A stretch of 64,000 bases of DNA, from the NCBI RefSeq assembly GCF_051020765.1, contig NW_027469241.1:239774-303773 (forward strand). The letters are read 5' to 3'. Position numbers and translations under genes: made by a program. A model generated the notes under the pieces. It worked only from the letters and a program-made list of their open reading frames with translations. It made no database searches and was not told the origin of the DNA. Positions 28,075-44,300 of this stretch are shown here, piece after piece (within the stretch, counting starts at the first letter, position 1; the number at the start of each line of letters is the position of its first letter). This stretch comes from Lasioglossum baleicum (lineage: Eukaryota; Arthropoda; Insecta; Hymenoptera; Halictidae).

Positions 28075-31000
28075 ATAACGCATAACGCATATCGCATAAC
28101 CCGTAAAGCACAACGCATAACACATAACGCATAACACATAACGCATAACGAATAACGCATAACGCATAACGCATAACGCATAACGCATAACGCATAACGC
28201 ATAACGCATAACGCATAACGCATAACGCATAACACATAACGCATAACGCATATCGCATAACGTATAACGCATAACGCATAACGCATAACGCATAACGCAT
28301 AACGCATAACGCATAACGCATAACGCATAACGCATATCGCATAACGCATAACGTTCAATGAAAAAGTCATAACGCATAACGCATAACGCATATCGCATAA
28401 CCCGTAAAGCACAACGCATAACACATAACGCATAACGCATAACACATAACGCATAACGCATAACGCATAACGCATAACGCATAACGCATAACGCATAACG
28501 CATAACGCATAACACATAACGCATAACGCATATCGCATAACGTATAACGCTTAACGCATAACGCATAACGCATAACGCGTAACGCGTAACGCATAACGCA
28601 TAACGCATAACGCATAACGCATAACGCATAACGCATAACGCATAACGCATAACGCATAACGCATAACGCATAACGCATAACGCATAACGCATAACGCATA
28701 ACGCATAACGCATAACGCATAACGCATAACGCATAACGCATAACGCATATCGCATAACGTATAACGCTTAACGCATAACGCATAACGCATAACGCATAAC
28801 GCATAACGCATAACGCATAACGCATAACGCATAACGAATAACGCATATCGCATAACGCATAACGCATAACGCATAACGCATAACGCATAACGCATAACGC
28901 ATAACGCATAACGCATAACGCATAACGCATAACGCATAACGCATAACGCATAACGCATAACGCATAACGCATAACGCATAACGCATAACGCATAACGCAT
29001 AACGCATAACGCATAACGCATAACGCATAACGCATAACGCATAACGCATAACGCATAACGCATAACGCATAACGCATAACGCCTAACGCATAACGCATAA
29101 CGCATAACGCATAACGCATAACGCATAACGCGTAACGCGTAACGCGTAACGCGTAACGCGTAACGCATAACGCATAACGCATAACGCATAACGCATAACG
29201 CATAACGCATAACGCATAACCCGTAAAGCACAACGCATAACTCATAACGCATAACGCATAACACATAACGCATAACGCATAACGCATAACGCATAACGCA
29301 TAACGCATAACGCATAACGCATAACGCATAACGCATAACACATAACGCATAACGCATATCGCATAACGTATAACGCTTAACGCATAACGCATAACGCTTA
29401 ACGCGTAACGCGTAACGCATAACGCATAACGCATAACGCATAACGCATAACGCATAACGCATAACGCATAACGCATAACGCATAACGCATAACGCATAAC
29501 GCATAACGCATAACGCATAACGCATAACGCATAACGCATAACGCATAACGCATAACGCATAACGCATAACGCATAACGCATAACGCATAACGCATAACGC
29601 ATAACGCATAACGCATAACGCATAACGCATAACGCATAACGCATAACGCATAACGCATAACGCATAACGCATAACGCATAACGCATAACGCATAACGCAT
29701 AACGCATAACGCATAACGCATAACGCATAACGCATAACGCATAACGCATAACGCATAACGCATAACGCATAACGCATAACGCATAACGCATAACGCATAA
29801 CGCATAACGCATAACGCATAACGCATAACGCATAACGCATGACGCATAACGCAGAACGCATAACGCATAACGCATAACGCATGACGCATAACGCATAACG
29901 CATAACGCATAACGCATAACGCATAACGCATAACGCATAACGCATAACGCATAACGCATAACGCATAACGCATAACGCATAACGCATAACGCATAACGCA
30001 TAACGCATATCGCATATCGCATAACGTATAACGCTTAACGCATAACGCATAACGCATAACGCATAACGCATAACGCATAACGCATAACGCATAACGCATA
30101 ACGCATAACGCATAACGCATAACGCATAACGAATAACGCATATCGCATAACGCATAACGCATAACGCATAACGCATAACGCATAACGCATAACGCATAAC
30201 GCATAACGCATAACGCATAACGCATAACGCATAACGCATAACGCATAACGCATAACGCATAACGCATAACGCATGGTGCATAACGCATAACGCATAACGC
30301 ATAACGCATAACGCATAACGCATAACGCATAACGCATAACGCATAACGCATAACGCATAACGCATAACGCATAACGCATAACGCATAACGCATAACGCAT
30401 AACGCATAACGCATAACGCATAACGCATAACGCATGACGCATAACGCATAACGCATAACGCATAACGCATAACGCATAACGCATAACGCATAACGCATAA
30501 CGCATAACGCATAACGCATAACGCATAACGCATAACGCATAACGCATAACGCATAACGCATAACGCATAACGCATAACGCATAACGCATTACGCATAACG
30601 CATAACGCATAACGCATATCGCATAACGCATAACGTTCAATGAAAAAGTCATAACGCATAACGCATAACGCATATCGCATAACCCGTAAAGCACAACGCA
30701 TAACACATAACGCATAACGCATAACACATAACGCATAACGCATAACGCATAACGCATAACGCATAACGCATAACGCATAACGCATAACACATAACGCATA
30801 ACGCATATCGCATAACGTATAACGCTTAACGCATAACGCATAACGCGTAACGCGTAACGCGTAACGCGTAACGCATAACGCATAACGCATAACGCATAAC
30901 GCATAACGCATAACGCATAACGCATAACGCATAACGCATAACGCATAACGCATAACGCATAACGCATAACGCATAACGCATAACGCATAACGCATAACGC

Positions 31001-32300
31001 ATAACGCATAACGCATAACGCATAACGCATAACGCATAACGCATAACGCATAACGCATAACGCATAACGCATAACGCATAACGCATAACGCATAACGCAT
31101 AACGCATAACGCATAACGCATAACGCATAACGCATAACGCATAACGCATAACGCATAACGCATAACGCATAACGCATAACGCATAACGCATAACGCATAA
31201 CGCATAACGCATAACGCATAACGCATAACGCATAACGCATAACGCATAACGCATAACGCATAACGCATAACGCATAACGCATAACGCATAACGCATAACG
31301 CATAACGCATAACGCATAACGCATAACGCATAACGCATAACGCATGACGCATAACGCAGAAGGCATAACGCATAACGCATGACGCATAACGCATAACGCA
31401 TAACGCATAACGCATAACGCATAACGCATAACGCATAACGCATAACGCATAACGCATAACGCATAACGCATAACGCATAACGCATAACGCATATCGCATA
31501 ACGTATAACGCTTAACGCATAACGCATAACGCATAACGCATAAGGCATAACGCGTAACGCATAACGGATAACGCATGGTGCATAACGCATAACGCATAAC
31601 GCATAACGCATAACGCATAACGCATAACGCATAACGCATAACGCATAACGCATAACGCATAACGCATAACGCATAACGCATAACGCATAACGCATAACGC
31701 GTAACGCATAACGCGTAACGCGTAACGCATAACGCATAACGCATAACGCATAACGCATAACGCATAACGCATAACGCATAACGCATAACGCATAACGCAT
31801 AACGCATAACGCATAACGCATAACGCATAACGCATAACGCATAAGGCATAACGCATAACGCATAACGCATAACGCATAACGCATAAGGCATAACGCATAA
31901 CGCATAACGCATAACGCATAACGCATAACGCATAACGCATAACGCATAACGCATAACGCATAACGCATAACGCATAACGCATAACGCATAACGCATAACG
32001 CATAACGCATAACGCATAACGCATAACGCATAACGCATAACGCATAACGCATAACGCATAACGCATAACGCATAACGCATAACGCATAACGCATAACGCA
32101 TAACGCATAACGCATAACGCATAACGCATAACGCATAACGCATAACGCATAACGCATAACGCATAACGCATAACGCATAACGCATAACGCATAACGCATA
32201 ACGCATAACGCATAACGCATAACGCATAACGCATAACGCATAACGCATAACGCATAACGCATAACGCATAACGCATAACGCATAACGCATAACGCATAAC

Positions 32301-35300
32301 TCATAACGCATAACGCATAACGCATAACGCATAACGCATAACGCATAACGCATAACGCATAACGCATAACGCATATCGCATAACGTATAACGCATAACGC
32401 ATAACGCATAACGCATAAGGCATAACGCGTAACGCATAACGGATAACGCATAACGGATAACGCATAACGCATAACGCATAACGCATAACGCATAACGCAT
32501 AACGCATAACGCATAACGCATATCGCATAACGTATAACGCTTAACGCATAACGCATAACGCATAACGCATAACGCATAACGCATAACGCATAACGCATAA
32601 CGCATAACGCATAACGCATAACGCATAACGCATAACGCATAACGCATAACGCATATCGCATAACGTATAACGCTTAACGCATAACGCATAACGCATAACG
32701 CATAACGCATAACGCATAACGCATAACGCATAACGCATAACGCATAACGCATAACGCATAACGCATAACGCATAACGTATAACGCGTAACGCATAACGCA
32801 TAACGCATAACGCATAACGCATAACGCGTAACGCATAACGCATAACGCATAACGCATAACGCGTAACGCATAACGCGTAACGCATAACGCATAACGCATA
32901 ACGCATAACGCATAACGCATAACGCATAACGCATAACGCATAACGCATAACGCATAACGCATAACGCATATCGCATAACGTATAACGCTTAACGCATAAC
33001 GCATAACGCATAACGCATAAGGCATAACGCGTAACGCATAACGGATAACGCATAACGGATAACGCATGGTGCATAACGCATAACGCATAACGCATAACGC
33101 ATAACGCATAACGCATAACGCATAACGCATAACGCATAACGCATAACGCATAACGCATAACGCATAACGCATAACGCATAACGCATAACGCGTAACGCAT
33201 AACGCGTAACGCATAACGCATAACGCATAACGCATAACGCATAACGCATAACGCATAACGCATAACGCATAACGCATAACGCATAACGCATAACGCATAA
33301 CGCATAACGCATAACGCATAACGCATAACGCATAACGCATAACGCATAACGCATAACGCATAACGCATAACGCATAACGCATAACGCATAACGCATATCG
33401 CATAACGTATAACGCTTAACGCATAACGCATAACGCATAACGCATAAGGCATAACGCGTAACGCATAACGGATAACGCATAACGGATAACGCATGGTGCA
33501 TAACGCATAACGCATAACGCATAACGCATAACGCATAACGCATAACGCATAACGCATAACGCATAACGCATAACGCATAACGCATAACGCATAACGCATA
33601 ACGCATAACGCATAACGCATAACGCATAACGCATAACGCATAACGCATAACGCATAACGCATAACGCATGACGCATAACGCAGAACGCATAACGCATAAC
33701 GCATGACGCATAACGCATAACGCATAACGCATAACGCATAACGCATAACGCATAACGCATAACGCATAACGCATAACGCATAACGCATAACGCATAACGC
33801 ATAACGCATAACGAATAACGCATATCGCATAACGCATAACGCATAACGCATAACGCATAACGCATAACGCATAACGCATAACGCATAACGCATAACGCAT
33901 AACGCATAACGCATAACGCATAACGCATAACGCATAACGCATAACGCATAACGCATAACGCATAACGCATAACGCATAACGCATAACGCATAACGCATAA
34001 CGCATAACGCATAACGCATAACGCATAACGCATAACGCATAACGCATAACGCATAACGCATAACGCATAACGCATAACGCATAACGCATAACGCATAACG
34101 CATAACGCATAACGCATAACGCATAACGCATAACGCATAACGCATAACGCATAACGCATAACGCATAACGCATAACGCATAACGCATAACGCATAACGCA
34201 TAACGCATAACGCATAACGCATAACGCATAACGCATAACGCCTAACGCATAACGCATAACGCATAACGCATAACGCATAACGCATAACGCGTAACGCGTA
34301 ACGCGTAACGCATAACGCATAACGCATAACGCATAACGCATAACGCATAACGCATAACGCATAACGCATAACGCATAACGCATAACGCATAACGCATAAC
34401 GCATAACGCATAACGCATAACGCATAACGCATAACGCATAACGCATAACTCATAACGCATAACGCATAACGCATAACGCATAACGCATAACGCATAACGC
34501 ATAACGCATAACGCATAACGCATAACGCATATCGCATAACGTATAACGCATAACGCATAACGCATAACGCATAAGGCATAACGCGTAACGCATAACGGAT
34601 AACGCATAACGGATAACGCATAACGCATAACGCATAACGCATAACGCATAACGCATAACGCATAACGCATAACGCATATCGCATAACGTATAACGCTTAA
34701 CGCATAACGCATAACGCATAACGCATAACGCATAACGCATAACGCATAACGCATAACGCATAACGCATAACGCATAACGCATAACGCATAACGCATAACG
34801 CATAACGCATATCGCATAACGTATAACGCTTAACGCATAACGCATAACGCATAACGCATAACGCATAACGCATAACGCATAACGCATAACGCATAACGCA
34901 TAACGCATAACGCATAACGCATAACGTATAACGCGTAACGCATAACGCATAACGCATAACGCATAACGCATAACGCGTAACGCATAACGCATAACGCATA
35001 ACGCATAACGCGTAACGCATAACGCGTAACGCATAACGCATAACGCATAACGCATAACGCATAACGCATAACGCATAACGCATAACGCATAACGCATAAC
35101 GCATAACGCATAACGCATAACGCATATCGCATAACGTATAACGCTTAACGCATAACGCATAACGCATAACGCATAAGGCATAACGCGTAACGCATAACGG
35201 ATAACGCATAACGGATAACGCATGGTGCATAACGCATAACGCATAACGCATAACGCATAACGCATAACGCATAACGCATAACGCATAACGCATAACGCAT

Positions 35301-36640
35301 AACGCATAACGCATAACGCATAACGCATAACGCATAACGCATAACGCGTAACGCATAACGCGTAACGCATAACGCATAACGCATAACGCATAACGCATAA
35401 CGCATAACGCATAACGCATAACGCATAACGCATAACGCATAACGCATAACGCATAACGCATAACGCATAACGCATAACGCATAACGCATAACGCATAACG
35501 CATAACGCATAACGCATAACGCATAACGCATAACGCATAACGCATAACGCATAACGCATATCGCATAACGTATAACGCTTAACGCATAACGCATAACGCA
35601 TAACGCATAAGGCATAACGCGTAACGCATAACGGATAACGCATAACGGATAACGCATGGTGCATAACGCATAACGCATAACGCATAACGCATAACGCATA
35701 ACGCATAACGCATAACGCATAACGCATAACGCATAACGCATAACGCATAACGCATAACGCATAACGCATAACGCATAACGCATAACGCATAACGCATAAC
35801 GCATAACGCATAACGCATGACGCATAACGCAGAACGCATAACGCATAACGCATGACGCATAACGCATAACGCATAACGCATAACGCATAACGCATAACGC
35901 ATAACGCATAACGCATAACGCATAACGCATAACGCATAACGCATAACGCATAACGAATAACGCATATCGCATAACGCATAACGCATAACGCATAACGCAT
36001 AACGCATAACGCATAACGCATAACGCATAACGCATAACGCATAACGCATAACGCATAACGCATAACGCATAACGCATAACGCATAACGCATAACGCATAA
36101 CGCATAACGCATAACGCATAACGCATAACGCATAACGCATAACGCATAACGCATAACGCATAACGCATAACGCATAACGCATAACGCATAACGCATAACG
36201 CATAACGCATAACGCATAACGCATAACGCATAACGCATAACGCATAACGCATAACGCATAACGCATAACGCATAACGCATAACGCATAACGCATAACGCA
36301 TAACGCATAACGCATAACGCATAACGCATAACGCATAACGCATAACGCATAACGCATAACGCATAACGCCTAACGCATAACGCATAACGCATAACGCATA
36401 ACGCATAACGCATAACGCGTAACGCGTAACGCGTAACGCATAACGCATAACGCATAACGCATAACGCATAACGCATAACGCATAACGCATAACGCATAAC
36501 GCATAACCCGTAAAGCACAACGCATAACTCATAACGCATAACGCATAACACATAACGCATAACGCATAACGCATAACGCATAACGCATAACGCATAACGC
36601 ATAACGCATAACGCATAACGCATAACACATAACGCATAAC
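32301..36640. repeat. Two tandem ~2.16-kb higher-order satellite units
   Basis: Landmarks recur at 2,149-2,163 bp, all multiples of seven: catggtg at 33065/35221 and 33492/35655, and the cgtataacgcg block near 32776/34925. The boundaries given are approximate. Confidence 0.65.
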
Positions 36641-39600
36641 GCATATCGCATAACGTATAACGCTTAACGCATAACGCATAACGCATAACGCGTAACGCGT
36701 AACGCATAACGCATAACGCATAACGCATAACGCATAACGCATAACGCATAACGCATAACGCATAACGCATAACGCATAACGCATAACGCATAACGCATAA
36801 CGCATAACGCATAACGCATAACGCATAACGCATAACGCATAACGCATAACGCATAACGCATAACGCATAACGCATAACGCATAACGCATAACGCATAACG
36901 CATAACGCATAACGCATAACGCATAACGCATAACGCATAACGCATAACGCATAACGCATAACGCATAACGCATAACGCATAACGCATAACGCATAACGCA
37001 TAACGCATAACGCATAACGCATAACGCATAACGCATAACGCATAACGCATAACGCATAACGCATAACGCATAACGCATAACGCATAACGCATAACGCATA
37101 ACGCATAACGCATAACGCATAACGCATAACGCATAACGCATAACGCATAACGCATAACGCATAACGCATGACGCATAACGCAGAACGCATAACGCATAAC
37201 GCATGACGCATAACGCATAACGCATAACGCATAACGCATAACGCATAACGCATAACGCATAACGCATAACGCATAACGCATAACGCATAACGCATAACGC
37301 ATAACGCATAACGCATAACGCATATCGCATAACGTATAACGCTTAACGCATAACGCATAACGCATAACGCATAACGCATAACGCATAACGCATAACGCAT
37401 AACGCATAACGCATAACGCATAACGCATAACGAATAACGCATATCGCATAACGCATAACGCATAACGCATAACGCATAACGCATAACGCATAACGCATAA
37501 CGCATAACGCATAACGCATAACGCATAACGCATAACGCATAACGCATAACGCATAACGCATAACGCATAACGCATAACGCATAACGCATAACGCATAACG
37601 CATAACGCATAACGCATAACGCATAACGCATAACGCATAACGCATAACGCATAACGCATAACGCATAACGCATAACGCATAACGCATAACGCATAACGCA
37701 TAACGCATAACGCATAACGCATAACGCATAACGCATAACGCATAACGCATAACGCATAACGCATAACGCATATCGCATAACGTATAACGCTTAACGCATA
37801 ACGCATAACGCATAACGCATAACGCATAACGCATAACGCATAACGCATAACGCATAACGCATAACGCATAACGCATAACGCATAACGCATAACGCATAAG
37901 GCATAACGCATAACGCATAACGCATAACGCATAACGCATAACGCATAACGCATAACGCATAACGCATAACGCATAACGCATAACGCATAACGCATAACGC
38001 ATAACGCATAACGCATAACGCATAACGCATAACGCATAACGCATAACGCATAACGCATAACGCATAACGCATAACGCATAACGCATAACGCATAACGCAT
38101 AACGCATAACGCATAACGCATAACGCATAACGCATAACGCATAACGCATAACGCATAACGCATAACGCATAACGCATAACGCATAACGCATAACGCATAA
38201 CGCATAACGCATAACGCATAACGCATAACGCATAACGCATAACGCATAACGCATAACGCATAACGCATAACGCATAACGCATATCGCATAACGTATAACG
38301 CTTAACGCATAACGCATAACGCATAACGCATAAGGCATAACGCATAACGCATAACGCATAACGCATAACGCATAACGCATGGTGCATAACGCATAACGCA
38401 TAACGCATAACGCATAACGCATAACGCATAACGCATAACGCATAACGCATAACGCATAACGCATAACGCATAACGCATAACGCATAACGCATAACGCATA
38501 ACGCATAACGCATAACGCATAACGCATAACGCATAACGCATAACGCATAACGCATAACGCATAACGCATAACGCATAACGCATAACGCATAACGCATAAC
38601 GCATAACGCATAACGCATAACGCATAACGCATAACGCATAACGCATAACGCATAACGCATAACGCATAACGCATAACGCATAACGCATAACGCATAACGC
38701 ATAACGCATAACGCATAACGCATAACGCATAACGCATAACGCATAACGCATAACGCATAACGCATATCGCATAACGTATAACGCTTAACGCATAACGCAT
38801 AACGCATAACGCATAAGGCATAACGCGTAACGCATAACGGATAACGCATAACGGATAACGCATGGTGCATAACGCATAACGCATAACGCATAACGCATAA
38901 CGCATAACGCATAACGCATAACGCATAACGCATAACGCATAACGCATAACGCATAACGCATAACGCATAACGCATAACGCATAACGCATAACGCATAACG
39001 CATAACGCATAACGCATAACGCATAACGCATAACGCATAACGCATAACGCATAACGCATAACGCATAACGCATAACGCATAACGCATAACGCATAACGCA
39101 TAACGCATAACGCATAACGCATAACGCATAACGCATAACGCATAACGCATAACGCATAACGCATAACGCATAACGCATAACGCATAACGCATAACGCATA
39201 TCGCATAACGTATAACGCTTAACGCATAACGCATAACGCATAACGCATAAGGCATAACGCGTAACGCATAACGGATAACGCATAACGGATAACGCATGGT
39301 GCATAACGCATAACGCATAACGCATAACGCATAACGCATAACGCATAACGCATAACGCATAACGCATAACGCATAACGCATAACGCATAACGCATAACGC
39401 ATAACGCATAACGCATAACGCATAACGCATAACGCATAACGCATGACGCATAACGCATAACGCATAACGCATAACGCATAACGCATAACGCATAACGCAT
39501 AACGCATAACGCATAACGCATAACGCATAACGCATAACGCATAACGCATAACGCATAACGCATAACGCATAACGCATAACGCATAACGCATAACGCATAA

Positions 39601-41302
39601 CGCATAACGCATAACGCATAACGCATATCGCATAACGCATAACGTTCAATGAAAAAGTCATAACGCATAACGCATAACGCATATCGCATAACCCGTAAAG
39701 CACAACGCATAACACATAACGCATAACGCATAACACATAACGCATAACGCATAACGCATAACGCATAACGCATAACGCATAACGCATAACGCATAACGCA
39801 TAACACATAACGCATAACGCATATCGCATAACGTATAACGCTTAACGCATAACGCATAACGCGTAACGCGTAACGCGTAACGCATAACGCATAACGCATA
39901 ACGCATAACGCATAACGCATAACGCATAACGCATAACGCATAACGCATAACGCATAACGCATAACGCATAACGCATAACGCATAACGCATAACGCATAAC
40001 GCATAACGCATAACGCATAACGCATAACGCATAACGCATAACGCATAACGCATAACGCATAACGCATAACGCATAACGCATAACGCATAACGCATAACGC
40101 ATAACGCATAACGCATAACGCATAACGCATAACGCATAACGCATAACGCATAACGCATAACGCATAACGCATAACGCATAACGCATAACGCATAACGCAT
40201 AACGCATAACGCATAACGCATAACGCATAACGCATAACGCATAACGCATAACGCATAACGCATAACGCATAACGCATAACGCATAACGCATAACGCATAA
40301 CGCATAACGCATAACGCATGACGCATAACGCAGAACGCATAACGCATAACGCATGACGCATAACGCATAACGCATAACGCATAACGCATAACGCATAACG
40401 CATAACGCATAACGCATAACGCATAACGCATAACGCATAACGCATAACGCATAACGCATAACGCATAACGCATAACGCATATCGCATAACGTATAACGCT
40501 TAACGCATAACGCATAACGCATAACGCATAACGCATAACGCATAACGCATAACGCATAACGCATAACGCATAACGCATAACGCATAACGCATAACGCATA
40601 ACGTATAACGCGTAACGCATAACGCATAACGCATAACGCGTAACGCGTAACGCATAACGCGTAACGCGTAACGCATAACGCATAACGGATAACGCATAAC
40701 GCATAACGCATAACGCATAACGCATAACGCATAACGCATAACGCATAACGCATAACGCATATCGCATAACGTATAACGCTTAACGCATAACGCATAACGC
40801 ATAACGCATAACGCATAACGCATAACGCATAACGCATAACGCATATCGCATAACGTATAACGCTTAACGCATAACGCATAACGCATAACGCATAACGCAT
40901 AACGCATAACGCATAACGCATAACGCATATCGCATAACGTATAACGCATAACGCATAACGCATAACGCATAACGCATAACGCATAACGCATAACGCATAA
41001 CGCATAACGCATAACGCATAACGCATAACGCATAACGCATAACGCATAACGCATAACGCATAACGCATAACGCATAACGCATAACGCATAACGCATAACG
41101 CATAACGCATAACGCATAACGCATAACGCATAACGCATAACGCATAACGCATAACGCATAACGCATAACGCATAACGCATAACGCATAACGCATAACGCA
41201 TAACGCATAACGCATAACGCATAACGCATAACGCATAACGCATAACGCATAACGCATAACGCATAACGCATAACGCATAACGCATATCGCATAACGCATA
41301 AC

Positions 41303-44300
41303 GTTCAATGAAAAAGTCATAACGCATAACGCATAACGCATATCGCATAACCCGTAAAGCACAACGCATAACACATAACGCATAACGCATAACACATAAC
41401 GCATAACGCATAACGCATAACGCATAACGCATAACGCATAACGCATAACGCATAACGCATAACACATAACGCATAACGCATATCGCATAACGTATAACGC
41501 TTAACGCATAACGCATAACGCGTAACGCGTAACGCGTAACGCATAACGCATAACGCATAACGCATAACGCATAACGCATAACGCATAACGCATAACGCAT
41601 AACGCATAACGCATAACGCATAACGCATAACGCATAACGCATAACGCATAACGCATAACGCATAACGCATAACGCATAACGCATAACGCATAACGCATAA
41701 CGCATAACGCATAACGCATAACGCATAACGCATAACGCATAACGCATAACGCATAACGCATAACGCATAACGCATAACGCATAACGCATAACGCATAACG
41801 CATAACGCATAACGCATAACGCATAACGCATAACGCATAACGCATAACGCATAACGCATAACGCATAACGCATAACGCATAACGCATAACGCATAACGCA
41901 TAACGCATAACGCATAACGCATAACGCATAACGCATAACGCATGACGCATAACGCAGAACGCATAACGCATAACGCATGACGCATAACGCATAACGCATA
42001 ACGCATAACGCATAACGCATAACGCATAACGCATAACGCATAACGCATAACGCATAACGCATAACGCATAACGCATAACGCATAACGCATAACGCATAAC
42101 GCATATCGCATAACGTATAACGCTTAACGCATAACGCATAACGCATAACGCATAACGCATAACGCATAACGCATAACGCATAACGCATAACGCATAACGC
42201 ATAACGCATAACGTATAACGCGTAACGCATAACGCATAACGCATAACGCATAACGCGTAACGCATAACGCGTAACGCGTAACGCATAACGCATAACGGAT
42301 AACGGATAACGCATAACGCATAACGCATAACGCATAACGCATAACGCATAACGCATAACGCATAACGCATAACGCATATCGCATAACGTATAACGCTTAA
42401 CGCATAACGCATAACGCATAACGCATAACGCATAACGCATAACGCATAACGCATAACGCATATCGCATAACGTATAACGCTTAACGCATAACGCATAACG
42501 CATAACGCATAACGCATAACGCATAACGCATAACGCATAACGCATAACGCATAACGCATAACGCATAACGCATAACGCATAACGCATAACGCATAACGCA
42601 TAACGCATAACGCATAACGCATAACGCATAACGCATAACGCATAACGCATAACGCATAACGCATAACGCATAACGCATAACGCATAACGCATAACGCATA
42701 ACGCATAACGCATAACGCATAACGCATAACGCATAACGCATAACGCATAACGCATAACGCATAACGCATAACGCATAACGCATATCGCATAACGCATAAC
42801 GCATAACGCATAACGCATAACGCATAACGCATAACGCATAACGCATAACGCATAACGCATAACGCATAACGCATAACGCATATCGCATAACGTATAACGC
42901 TTAACGCATAACGCATAACGCATAACGCATAAGGCATAACGCGTAACGCATAACGGATAACGCATGGTGCATAACGCATAACGCATAACGCATAACGCAT
43001 AACGCATAACGCATAACGCATAACGCATAACGCATAACGCATAACGCATAACGCATAACGCATAACGCATAACGCATAACGCATAACGCATAACGCGTAA
43101 CGCATAACGCGTAACGCATAACGCATAACGCATAACGCATAACGCATAACGCATAACGCATAACGCATAACGCATAACGCATAACGCATAACGCATAACG
43201 CATAACGCATAAGGCATAACGCATAACGCATAACGCATAACGCATAACGCATAACGCATAACGCATAACGCATAAGGCATAACGCATAACGCATAACGCA
43301 TAACGCATAAGGCATAACGCATAACGCATAACGCATAACGCATAACGCATAACGCATAACGCATAACGCATAACGCATAACGCATAACGCATAACGCATA
43401 ACGCATAACGCATAACGCATAACGCATAACGCATAACGCATAACGCATAACGCATAACGCATAACGCATAACGCATAACGCATAACGCATAACGCATAAC
43501 GCATAACGCATAACGCATAACGCATAACGCATAACGCATAACGCATAACGCATAACGCATAACGCATAACGCATAACGCATAACGCATAACGCATAACGC
43601 ATAACGCATAACGCATAACGCATAACGCATAACGCATAACGCATAACGCATAACGCATAACGCATAACGCATAACGCATAACGCATAACGCATAACGCAT
43701 AACGCATAACGCATAACGCATAACGCATAACGCATAACGCATAACGCATAACGCATAACGCATAACGCATAACGCATAACGCATAACGCATAACGCATAT
43801 CGCATAACGTATAACGCTTAACGCATAACGCATAACGCATAACGCATAAGGCATAACGCGTAACGCATAACGGATAACGCATAACGGATAACGCATAACG
43901 CATAACGCATAACGCATAACGCATAACGCATAACGCATAACGCATAACGCATAACGCATAACGAATAACGCATAAGGCATAACGCATAACGCATAACGCA
44001 TAACGCATAACGCATAAGGCATAACGCATAACGCATAACGCATAACGCATAAGGCATAACGCATAACGCATAACGCATAACGCATAACGCATAACGCATA
44101 ACGCATAACGCATAACGCATAACGCATAACGCATAACGCATAACGCATAACGCATAACGCATAACGCATAACGCATAACGCATAACGCATAACGCATAAC
44201 GCATAACGCATAACGCATAACGCATAACGCATAACGCATAACGCATAACGCATAACGCATAACGCATAACGCATAACGCATAACGCATAACGCATAACGC